From NCBI GenBank assembly GCA_050952465.1, contig JBMNKZ010000002.1:1-64000 (forward strand): a stretch of DNA of 64,000 bases, read 5' to 3'. The notes beneath the pieces are model-generated. The model was not told the DNA's origin and made no database searches. It saw only the letters and a program-made list of their open reading frames with translations. How positions within the stretch are numbered: position 1 is the stretch's first letter; each line of letters begins with the position of its first letter. The position numbers and the translations under genes were made by a program. This DNA comes from DUPU01 sp050952465 (GTDB lineage: Bacteria > Bacillota > Dehalobacteriia > Dehalobacteriales > Dehalobacteriaceae). Shown piece by piece: positions 1 to 7,535 of the stretch.

Positions 1-626
1 CGCACGAGGCCCCCTCCGGGTGCAGTTTCACTCCCGTAAGGAGCATTCAACAATAAATTTAAATCAAATTCTTGCAACATTTTATTTAACTTCTGCAAAG
101 GAAGGCCTACCACATTAAAGTAATCCCCTGAAATCTTCTCCACCAGAAGTGCCCCCTTACCCTGAATCCCATAGGCACCGGCTTTATCCAGAGATTCGCC
201 CCAATTTATATAAGATCTGATTTCTTCATCTGTTAATGATCGGAAAAACACTTCGGTCTCCTCATAATCAAGGGCCAATTTTCTCCCCGGAAGCTCTAAG
301 ACAGCCACCCCTGTAATGACACTATGGGAGGTTCCTCTTAATGAAGAAAGCATTTCTACTGCCTGATTTAAGTCTTTGGGCTTGCCGAATATTTGATTCC
401 CTTTCATGACTACAGTATCGGCACTAATAATAATACCTTCTTTTACTTTATTCGCACAAGCCTGGGCTTTTTTAAGGGCCAATTTTATTGCCAATTCTCT
501 TCCGTTAATTTTTCCGTCCCAATTCTCGTTGATTTCACTGGTTATAACCATCGGATCAATCCCGATTTGCCGCATTAATTCAAACCTTCTCGGAGAGGCA
601 GAAGCTAAAATAATTGGTTTTTTCAT
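1..626 (-). CDS. maf: Maf/YhdE-type nucleotide pyrophosphatase (3' end cut by window edge)
   Basis: Hydrolyses non-canonical or surplus nucleoside triphosphates to monophosphates (Maf family: dTTP/UTP or modified bases) in the cytoplasm. The ATG at 626 is preceded by AGGAGG at good spacing. The N-terminus carries the family ASASPRR loop (residues 8-14) and the SADTVV motif with the likely catalytic Asp at residue 70, followed by GKP. The frame is open for 208 codons to the window edge; family members are about 190-200 residues, so only a few residues should be missing. The next upstream gene in the same direction is rex, which has its own terminator, so maf may have a separate promoter. Confidence 0.9.
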   Translation of the reverse strand, partial: MKKPIILASASPRRFELMRQIGIDPMVITSEINENWDGKINGRELAIKLALKKAQACANKVKEGIIISADTVVMKGNQIFGKPKDLNQAVEMLSSLRGTSHSVITGVAVLELPGRKLALDYEETEVFFRSLTDEEIRSYINWGESLDKAGAYGIQGKGALLVEKISGDYFNVVGLPLQKLNKMLQEFDLNLLLNAPYGSETAPGGGLV

Positions 627-676
627 TAACTCCTCCTGCTAAAGGAATAATAATTTTAAGAACTCTGTTTATACAG

Positions 677-709
677 AAAAACGTCTTCGCTTTTAGCCAA
701 AGACGTTTT
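677..709 (-). terminator. Rho-independent terminator after rex
   Basis: Perfect 10-bp stem (AAAACGTCTT / AAGACGTTTT) with a 12-nt loop starting 7 nt after the rex stop codon; on the minus strand it is followed by a run of T. Confidence 0.8.
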
Positions 710-715
710 GTACCT

Positions 716-1348
716 CTAGTAGTCCCAGGTGCTTAGCTTAAAGGTAAGCACTTCCAAATTAACGGCCAAGTCAACATTCCTTATTTCTACATCCTCTGGA
801 ACAGTAAGGGTACGAGGCGCAAAGTTAAGAATTGCCTTTATGCCGTATTTTACCAAAAGATTAGCAGTATCTTGCGCATAGTCACCGGGGACGGTAATAA
901 TTCCCATTATTGCTTCGTTTTCTTGAATTATCTGTTCTAATCTATCCATGGGAAGGATCTCTAAATCCCCCAAAAAACGTCCTTGTTTATTAGGATCATC
1001 ATCAAAAACCCCCACGATCCTAAATCCTCGTTCCCGGAAACCCCGATAGAGGCAAAGGGCTGCGCCCAAATTCCCTGCCCCGATTAAAACTACCGGCCAG
1101 TCATTTGTCAGCCCCAAAATCTTTAAAATATGTCGATGGAGATCCTTAACATTATAACCTACTCCACGTGTCCCAAATTCTCCAAAATAAGCAAGATCCT
1201 TGCGTACTTGAGCGGGGCTGACGCCCACTCCGTCGGCTATTTCACCGGATGATGTTGTTACAATTCCTCTTTGATCCAATCGAGTCAGATAGCGTGAATA
1301 TACAGACAATCTTACGATCGAAGCTTCAGGAACTTTTTGAATTTTCAT
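716..1348 (-). CDS. rex: Redox-sensing transcriptional repressor Rex
   Basis: Homodimeric NADH/NAD+-sensing repressor of fermentative and respiratory genes. The 210-residue product has the N-terminal winged helix (about residues 5-75, including a SPAQVRKDL recognition region and FGEFGTRGVGY) and a Rossmann domain with GAGNLG at about 90-95, then FDDDPNKQG. The ATG at 1348 is chosen over an upstream in-frame start at 1378 because AGGAGG lies 8 nt before it. Rex of this length and layout is standard in Firmicutes. It stands just downstream of folC in the same direction. No convincing Rex operator was seen near the gene. Confidence 0.95.
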   Translation of the reverse strand: MKIQKVPEASIVRLSVYSRYLTRLDQRGIVTTSSGEIADGVGVSPAQVRKDLAYFGEFGTRGVGYNVKDLHRHILKILGLTNDWPVVLIGAGNLGAALCLYRGFRERGFRIVGVFDDDPNKQGRFLGDLEILPMDRLEQIIQENEAIMGIITVPGDYAQDTANLLVKYGIKAILNFAPRTLTVPEDVEIRNVDLAVNLEVLTFKLSTWDY

Positions 1349-1441
1349 TGGATCAACCTCCTGGCTCCATAATATCATCTTTTTATTTAATTATCATTAA
1401 TTCCACATAATATTTCTTTTACCTTTATTTTGTTTGTTATC

Positions 1442-2737
1442 TCACAAGTTATTTTTCCATTTTGTGGAGAGTAGATGGGCTCTAGCTTCGGACACCATAT
1501 AAATGGAACCGGTAATTAACAGCATCTCTTCAGTACCTGTTAATTCCAGTGCCTTATCTACCGCTTTAATAATATTTTCCTCCACTACTACTCTTTCCAC
1601 ATAAGGCCTGACAAATTCCGCCACCTCCTGCCACTTACCTGCCCGCGGACTGTTAGGTTTGGTTATCACGACTTTTTCAGCTAAGGGAGCAATTTCCGCC
1701 GCTACCTTTTCTCTTTCTTTATCTGCCAACATTCCAAGAAGCAACACTTTCTTTTTATTAGGCCAATAATCTCCTAAAGCCTGAACCAAAACCTTAATGC
1801 CATGATGATTATGAGCAGCATCAATCACAACTAATGGGTGATGCCGTACGGTTTCCAGCCGGCAAGGCCATACTGTCCTTGCCAATCCCTTTTTTATGGC
1901 ATCTGCTCCAACCCCCAACTTTACTGCCGCTGCTACGGCCAAAGAAGCGTTAATTAGTTGGTGCTTCCCAAGAAGTGGAATCTGCAACCCGCAAAAAGAA
2001 GTTGTCTTAACCTGACAATTAAATATCTGTCCCTCATAGGTATGAGATACGGGTTCTACCCAGAAATCCTGCCCGTACTGCCAAAGAACAGCTTTCTCAG
2101 CTTCTGCTTTATTTTTAATGACTTTTAAAGCCTCCGAATCATCCGTGGCCGTAATTACATCCCGCCCAAATTTAATGATACCGGCCTTGACCCGGGCAAT
2201 ATCTGACACAGTTTCGCCTAAATAATCCATATGATCCATACCAATATTAGTAATTATGGAAAGCTTGGGCAGGATCACATTAGTGGAATCAATCTCGCCG
2301 CCGAGACCAACTTCAAAGACGGCAATATCCACCTGCTGCCGGGCAAAATATAAAAGGGCCAAAGCTGTACTTACCTCAAATTCAGTGGGATGCTCAACTC
2401 CCTCCTGAACCATTTGATCCAGGTGAACCCGCATTTCAGTGATCAGCTCACCAATCTTCTCTTCTTCTATTTCACGGCCGTTAATTTTAATTCTCTCAGT
2501 ATATGCATGAATGTGGGGAGAGGTAAATAAGCCCACTTTCAAACCTGATTGATCAAGAATTGAGGCTAGCATGGCTGAGACAGATCCTTTGCCGTTTGTA
2601 CCGCCAACATGGACTGTGGTAAGCTCTTTTTCCGGACTGCCTAAACGGGAAAGTAAATCTTGGATGCGGCCAAGACCTAAATTAATACCAAATTTGGTTA
2701 AACTTTTGAGATAGTCTATTGATTCTTGGTAGTTCAT
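1442..2737 (-). CDS. folC: Folylpolyglutamate synthase / dihydrofolate synthase
   Basis: ATP-dependent ligase that adds glutamate to dihydropteroate or to reduced folates. The Mur-ligase P-loop GTNGKGS lies at about residues 46-52, followed by the family segment LFTSPHIHAYTERIKING, the EVGLGGEIDSTN motif and DAAHNHHG in the C-terminal half. An in-frame ATG exists at 2779, but the ATG at 2737 has AAGGAG 5 nt upstream and matches the usual N-terminus (about 431 residues). It follows valS by 47 bp, an arrangement common in Firmicutes (valS-folC), so both are probably driven by the valS T-box promoter. Confidence 0.95.
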   Translation of the reverse strand: MNYQESIDYLKSLTKFGINLGLGRIQDLLSRLGSPEKELTTVHVGGTNGKGSVSAMLASILDQSGLKVGLFTSPHIHAYTERIKINGREIEEEKIGELITEMRVHLDQMVQEGVEHPTEFEVSTALALLYFARQQVDIAVFEVGLGGEIDSTNVILPKLSIITNIGMDHMDYLGETVSDIARVKAGIIKFGRDVITATDDSEALKVIKNKAEAEKAVLWQYGQDFWVEPVSHTYEGQIFNCQVKTTSFCGLQIPLLGKHQLINASLAVAAAVKLGVGADAIKKGLARTVWPCRLETVRHHPLVVIDAAHNHHGIKVLVQALGDYWPNKKKVLLLGMLADKEREKVAAEIAPLAEKVVITKPNSPRAGKWQEVAEFVRPYVERVVVEENIIKAVDKALELTGTEEMLLITGSIYMVSEARAHLLSTKWKNNL

Positions 2738-2784
2738 TTTTTCTCCTTGTGCCTTATTGGGCACCATGTATGGTTTCATATTGT

Positions 2785-5430
2785 TTAACCTTTAATCATA
2801 TCTAATCGTTCCAATAGTGCTTGTTTTTTCTCCTGGTACTCACGAGCCTTTGCTTTTTCCTTTTCTACTACATGGAGAGGAGCTTTGGCTAGGAAACCTT
2901 GATTATTAAGCTTACCCTTTAGTCTTTCCAATTCTTTATCCATATTCCCTACTTCTTTTTCCAGACGGGCAATTTCTTTATCCAAATCAATCAAATCTTT
3001 TAAAGGCAGGTAAATTTGTACGTCCTTCACTACGGAAGCAGCCGCCTGTTCCGGTTTTTTCTGCTCGAGGTCAAATAACTCCACCTTTTCCGCCTGGCAG
3101 AGACCGCCGATATAAACTTTACCCTTTAATAAAATTTCCCTGCTTTTTTTACCGGCTAAAATAATAGTATTTATTTTCTTACCTAAAGGCACATTCATTT
3201 CCGCCCGAATATTCCTGATGGATCGAATCACTTCCATAATTAAGCTCATCTCTTCCCCTTCCTCTGGGAAAGACTCCATACCCTTTCCATCCGGCCAGGC
3301 AGAAAGCATTATGGTATCGAGATTCCGCTCAGGCAGATGCTGCCAGATTTCTTCCGTAATAAAAGGCATGAAAGGATGGAGCAGTTGCATCATACCACCT
3401 AAAACTTTAGTTAAAACATACTGGGCGGTATGTTTTTCAGCTCCGTCTTCTTTATATAGTCTGAGTTTTGCTAATTCAATGTACCAATCACAGAACTCAT
3501 TCCAGATGAAGTCATAAAGAGTGCGGGCGGCCTCGCCCAATTCGTATTTTTCCAAGTATCGGGTCACATCATGAGCGGTTACCCGGTACCTTTCTAAAAT
3601 CCACTTGTCAGCCAGATTTAGCTTAATTTCTCCTTCTCCCGGGCGATAATCCGACAAGTTCATTAAAACGAAACGGGACGCATTCCAAATCTTATTAGCA
3701 AAGTTTCTGGCGGCCTCCAGCCTTTCCTCTTGGAAACGCAAATCATTGCCCGGTGTATTTCCGGTAATCAGCATGAATCTTAAGGTATCAGCCCCATATT
3801 TATCAATAATCTCCAAGGGATCGATCCCGTTACCCAGGGATTTGCTCATTTTCCGGCCTTGGGCATCCAAAACTAACCCATGAATGAACACTTCTTTAAA
3901 AGGTTCCTCTTTCATAAACTCCAAACCCATGAAAATCATTCTGGCCACCCAGAAGAAAATAATATCACGTCCTGTGACCAACACACTGGTAGGATAAAAT
4001 TGGTCCAATTCCTTGGTTTTTTCCGGCCAACCTAAGGTAGAGAAGGGCCAAAGTGCTGAACTGAACCAGGTATCCAACACGTCCGGATCCTGTTCTAATT
4101 TAAGGCTTCCGCATTTAGGGCAAACTTTAGGTGCCTCTTTACTGCAGATTACTTCGTGACAATCTTGACAGTACCAAACCGGAATCCGGTGTCCCCACCA
4201 CAATTGACGGGAGATGCACCAATCTCGGATATTTTCCAGCCAACCAAGATATATTTTGGTAAACCTCTCTGGCACAAAGCGAATGTCCCCGTTTTTTACC
4301 GCCTGGATTGCCGGCTCCGCTAAAGGCTTCATTTTCACAAACCATTGGGGCGAAATGAGAGGTTCAATTATCGTGTCACAGCGATAACATTCCCCGACAG
4401 CATGGGCATGTTCTTCAATGTGATCCAAAAAGCCTTCCTGAGTTAAGTCTTCAACTATCTGTTTCCGGCATTGATAACGATCCATACCCTGGTATTTCCC
4501 TGCTTCCGCTGACATTTTCGCTTCTTTGTCAATGACCGTAATTTGGGCTAGTTTATGCCGCATGCCTACCTCAAAATCATTAGGGTCATGAGCAGGAGTA
4601 ATTTTTACGGCTCCGGTGCCAAAAGAAGGATCCACGTATTCATCGGCAATAACAGGAATCTCCCGATTCACAATAGGCAATATCAATGTTAATCCGATGA
4701 AATCCCGATATCGCTCATCCTCTGGATTCACAGCCACTGCGGTATCTCCCAGCATGGTCTCCGGTCGGGTGGTGGCAATCATCACATAAGCATCACTGTC
4801 TTTAACAGGATACTTAATTAAATAAAGCTTTCCTTCCTTTTCCTGATGCTCTACCTCAATATCGGAAATGGTGGTCTGACACTTAGGGCACCAGTTAATA
4901 ATATAACTGCCCCGGTAAATCAAACCCTTTTCGTATAATTTCACAAAGACCTCTTGAACTGCTTTGGAGCAGCCTTCGTCCATGGTAAAACGTTCTCTTT
5001 CCCAATCGCAGGAAGAACCTAATAAACGCAATTGCTTAGCAATCCGGTCATGATAATGTTCTTTCCATTCCCAAACTTTATCTAAAAACTTTTCCCGCCC
5101 CAAATCATATTTGGAAATACCACTCTGGGCCAAGTTCTCTTCTACCCGGGCTTGCGTCGCAATACCCGCATGATCCGTACCGGGTAGCCACAGGGTATTA
5201 TCACCTCGCATCCGGTGCCATCGGGTCAAAATATCTTGGAGCGTATTATCCAGGGCATGTCCCATATGCAACTGCCCGGTTACATTCGGAGGAGGCATTA
5301 CAATCGTGAAGGGTTTTTTGTCCTCCTTGACCTGATCATGGAAAAAATGATTTTCTTCCCAATAATTATACCATTTCCCTTCCACAACTTTCGGATCATA
5401 TGTAGTGGAAATGCTTTTTTCCTCAGACAC
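2785..5430 (-). CDS. valS: Valyl-tRNA synthetase
   Basis: Class I aminoacyl-tRNA synthetase that charges tRNA-Val in the cytoplasm, with CP1 editing of threonine. The 881-residue protein shows the HIGH motif as HMGH in PPPNVTGQLHMGH (about residue 45), zinc-binding cysteine pairs in the CP region, the KMSKS loop in GRKMSKSLGN (about 530) and the C-terminal coiled-coil arm typical of ValRS (about 815-875, LDKEIARLEKEV). The start is GTG at 5430 with AGGAGG 9 nt upstream; a three-codon ATG-AAC-TGA sits between the ribosome site and the GTG. A Val-specific T-box leader precedes it. Confidence 0.97.
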   Translation of the reverse strand: MSEEKSISTTYDPKVVEGKWYNYWEENHFFHDQVKEDKKPFTIVMPPPNVTGQLHMGHALDNTLQDILTRWHRMRGDNTLWLPGTDHAGIATQARVEENLAQSGISKYDLGREKFLDKVWEWKEHYHDRIAKQLRLLGSSCDWERERFTMDEGCSKAVQEVFVKLYEKGLIYRGSYIINWCPKCQTTISDIEVEHQEKEGKLYLIKYPVKDSDAYVMIATTRPETMLGDTAVAVNPEDERYRDFIGLTLILPIVNREIPVIADEYVDPSFGTGAVKITPAHDPNDFEVGMRHKLAQITVIDKEAKMSAEAGKYQGMDRYQCRKQIVEDLTQEGFLDHIEEHAHAVGECYRCDTIIEPLISPQWFVKMKPLAEPAIQAVKNGDIRFVPERFTKIYLGWLENIRDWCISRQLWWGHRIPVWYCQDCHEVICSKEAPKVCPKCGSLKLEQDPDVLDTWFSSALWPFSTLGWPEKTKELDQFYPTSVLVTGRDIIFFWVARMIFMGLEFMKEEPFKEVFIHGLVLDAQGRKMSKSLGNGIDPLEIIDKYGADTLRFMLITGNTPGNDLRFQEERLEAARNFANKIWNASRFVLMNLSDYRPGEGEIKLNLADKWILERYRVTAHDVTRYLEKYELGEAARTLYDFIWNEFCDWYIELAKLRLYKEDGAEKHTAQYVLTKVLGGMMQLLHPFMPFITEEIWQHLPERNLDTIMLSAWPDGKGMESFPEEGEEMSLIMEVIRSIRNIRAEMNVPLGKKINTIILAGKKSREILLKGKVYIGGLCQAEKVELFDLEQKKPEQAAASVVKDVQIYLPLKDLIDLDKEIARLEKEVGNMDKELERLKGKLNNQGFLAKAPLHVVEKEKAKAREYQEKKQALLERLDMIKG

Positions 5431-5451
5431 TCAGTTCATCCTCCTTTAATA

Positions 5452-5715
5452 TAAAGAAACCCCTCTCATCCCTAAGGACGAAAGGGTTACTTTCGTGGTA
5501 CCACCTTAATTCGAAAACCACTCTGGGTATTCGCTCTTTTAAAGAAGCTATAACGGGCTAACCCGGATAGATCTAACAATTTGCTTCAACCCATCAGTTC
5601 TGGGACGACCTTCCCGGTTCCTCTCGAAAAAGCCTTACAGCCAACGGACTTTTCTCTCTGGGCAAAAGGGCTCACCGGTACTCCTTCCCTTCTTAACTGC
5701 TGTAGATATTTACTT
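5452..5715 (-). promoter_or_regulatory. T-box riboswitch (Val) upstream of valS
   Basis: The T-box core AGGTGGTACCACG is on the minus strand at about 5493-5507. It is followed by a terminator hairpin containing the typical CGTCCTTAGGGA loop (about 5459-5490) and T-rich sequence just before the valS ribosome site. In the stem I region the pattern GAA-G-GTC (5607-5613) fits the usual GAA-N-specifier arrangement, giving GUC (Val) at 5607-5609. The exposed TGGT would pair with a tRNA ending ACCA. Uncharged tRNA-Val should allow read-through. Confidence 0.92.
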
Positions 5716-5722
5716 ATGTTAT

Positions 5723-5751
5723 ATACTAACCAAGAAAAAAACACCTGTCAA
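5723..5751 (-). promoter_or_regulatory. Sigma-A-type promoter of the valS T-box transcript
   Basis: On the minus strand: TTGACA (5751-5746), a 17-nt spacer, then TAGTAT (5728-5723), directly upstream of stem I of the T-box leader. Confidence 0.8.
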
Positions 5752-5810
5752 CTTTTTGTCGAATTTTTTTAATTTTCCTTTAAATAATCATAGTTCGATG
5801 GAGGTTTTTA

Positions 5811-6755
5811 TCAGATAAACCTAAAATGGGCGGAAATTAAATTCTTCGCCGCCGTATAGGGATCAATTTCTTTTTGATATATGGATTCTGCTAATTTTTC
5901 CAATTCTCCGGAAACTCCCACGGCACGCCAAATATGTTTCTTTAATTCATGCTCCAGAATCTCGCGCACTTCTTCTTTCAACCGTTTTTTTCTCTGAGCT
6001 AATAATGCACCTGAAGATTCCAAATGAGTTTTATGGTCTAGGGTTCTTGTCCAAAGCTCTTTTATCCCGGATCCTGTGGTAGAAACGGTCTGCACTACGG
6101 GAGGTCTCCACCCCTTTGACTTTTTCATGTCAAGCATCGCTTCCACTTCCATTTTAACTCGATCAGCTCCGTCTAGATCCGATTTGTTCACCACAAAAAT
6201 ATCTGCAATTTCCATGATCCCTGCCTTAATAGTTTGAATAGCATCCCCTGCCCCCGGCGTTAGAACCACCAAAGTAGTATTGGCAATATGCATAATATCA
6301 AATTCCGACTGTCCGACCCCGACAGTTTCTATAATAATGATATCCTTTTTGAAGGCATCCATTACTTTTACCGCTTCATTGGTCGCCCGGGACAACCCGC
6401 CCAGACTTCCTCTTGTACCCATGCTGCGAATAAAAACATCCGGATCCAAGGAATGGCTTTGCATTCTAATCCGATCGCCTAAAATTGCCCCGCCAGTAAA
6501 GGGACTGGTGGGATCAATAGCAATAATGGCTACCGAAAGACCGACACGCCGGATCTCACTAACCAGTTTATCCGTAAGAGAACTTTTTCCCGCCCCGGGT
6601 GATCCCGTTATACCAATGATATAGGCATTACCGGTATATGGATAGATTTTACTCATGAACTCATTCTTTGCTTCCTCATCATTTTCAATCATGGTGATCA
6701 TGCGGGCCGCTGCTCTCCGGTCTCCTTGCAGCACCCGATTTAATAAATCATCCAC
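5811..6755 (-). CDS. meaB: MeaB/ArgK-type G3E GTPase (B12-mutase chaperone family)
   Basis: GTPase of the MeaB/ArgK family, known to protect and reload adenosylcobalamin-dependent methylmalonyl-CoA mutase and related mutases. The 314-residue product has the P-loop GSPGAGKSS (residues 51-59), the signature AIDPTSPFTGGAILGDRIRM, a switch segment ETVGVGQSE and the guanine-specificity motif NKSD (about 193). The C-terminal helical arm used in dimerisation is present. Partner mutase or epimerase genes are usually adjacent, but none is seen here, so its client is unknown from this window. It lies between the valS leader and engB, in the same direction but with 198 bp to engB. Confidence 0.9.
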   Translation of the reverse strand: MDDLLNRVLQGDRRAAARMITMIENDEEAKNEFMSKIYPYTGNAYIIGITGSPGAGKSSLTDKLVSEIRRVGLSVAIIAIDPTSPFTGGAILGDRIRMQSHSLDPDVFIRSMGTRGSLGGLSRATNEAVKVMDAFKKDIIIIETVGVGQSEFDIMHIANTTLVVLTPGAGDAIQTIKAGIMEIADIFVVNKSDLDGADRVKMEVEAMLDMKKSKGWRPPVVQTVSTTGSGIKELWTRTLDHKTHLESSGALLAQRKKRLKEEVREILEHELKKHIWRAVGVSGELEKLAESIYQKEIDPYTAAKNLISAHFRFI

Positions 6756-6911
6756 TTATCATCGCCTCGTCTCTATCATTATCTCCGGTTTTATATTTCA
6801 TAAATTCGCTTGATAAAGGCAATTTCCTCTTTTCAGAGAAATACTTATAATTCTTCCAATTTTTAGACTTCCTGGGTTGTAATGAGATCATCCCCCCTGC
6901 CACTTTTACAT

Positions 6912-6945
6912 AAAAAAGAACGGCTCTTTAAGCCTAAAGAACCGT
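6912..6945 (-). terminator. Terminator after engB
   Basis: Imperfect stem ACGGTTCTTTA / TAAAGAGCCGT on the minus strand, 9 nt after the engB stop, followed by TCTTTTTTAT. Confidence 0.8.
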
Positions 6946-6953
6946 CTCACACT

Positions 6954-7535
6954 CTACAATACTTTTTCAATTCTTTGCAGCAGTTCTTCTTTTCCTTCAC
7001 CGGTTTGGGCAGAAAAGACAACCAACTCATCTGCACTGATACCTAACTGTTCTTTGAGAGTTTTTAAATTCTTTACCCGCTGGCTCTTGCTGATTTTATC
7101 TGCTTTAGTGGCAATAAGGAGACGGGGATAATTTTGATAATTTAACCATTCAAGCATTTGCCGGTCTAATGCGGTAGGAGGATGCCTAATATCAACCAAC
7201 TGCCATATCTCCTTTAAGACCATCCTCCCTTTTAAGTACCGATCAATCATTTTGCCCCAATTTTCTCTGGTAACCCGAGAAACCCGGGCATAACCATACC
7301 CGGGTAAATCTACAAAATACCATGCATCGTTAATCAGATAAAAATTAATAGTTTGAGTCTTTCCCGGCTGAGAGCTGGTACGGGCTAAACCACGGCGGTT
7401 GATCAGAGTATTAATTAAGGAAGACTTCCCTACATTTGACCGTCCTGCCAATGCTATTTCCGGCAGCTGTTCTTTCGGATACTGATCTGGCAAAACGGCA
7501 CTGATTGAAAATACCGATTTATTAATCCTAAGCAT
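6954..7535 (-). CDS. engB: Ribosome biogenesis GTP-binding protein EngB (YsxC)
   Basis: Essential Era/EngB-type GTPase required for assembly of the 50S ribosomal subunit. In 193 residues it shows G1 GRSNVGKSSL (31-40), G3 DLPGYGYARV, G4 TKADK and a G5-like SAQTGEGKEE near the C-terminus. Its start overlaps the 3' end of lon by 8 bp, so the two are translationally coupled; lon-engB (lonA-ysxC) is a conserved Firmicute pair. A terminator follows directly. Confidence 0.96.
   Translation of the reverse strand: MLRINKSVFSISAVLPDQYPKEQLPEIALAGRSNVGKSSLINTLINRRGLARTSSQPGKTQTINFYLINDAWYFVDLPGYGYARVSRVTRENWGKMIDRYLKGRMVLKEIWQLVDIRHPPTALDRQMLEWLNYQNYPRLLIATKADKISKSQRVKNLKTLKEQLGISADELVVFSAQTGEGKEELLQRIEKVL

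Noticed and set aside
1379..1441. Rex operator next to rex (TTGTTATCTCACAA)
   Set aside because: Half-sites are too close (14 bp instead of the 18-bp Rex operator) and lie downstream of folC.
3218..3517. 99-codon plus-strand frame in valS
   Set aside because: Shadow of the valS anticodon-binding region; no initiation signal.
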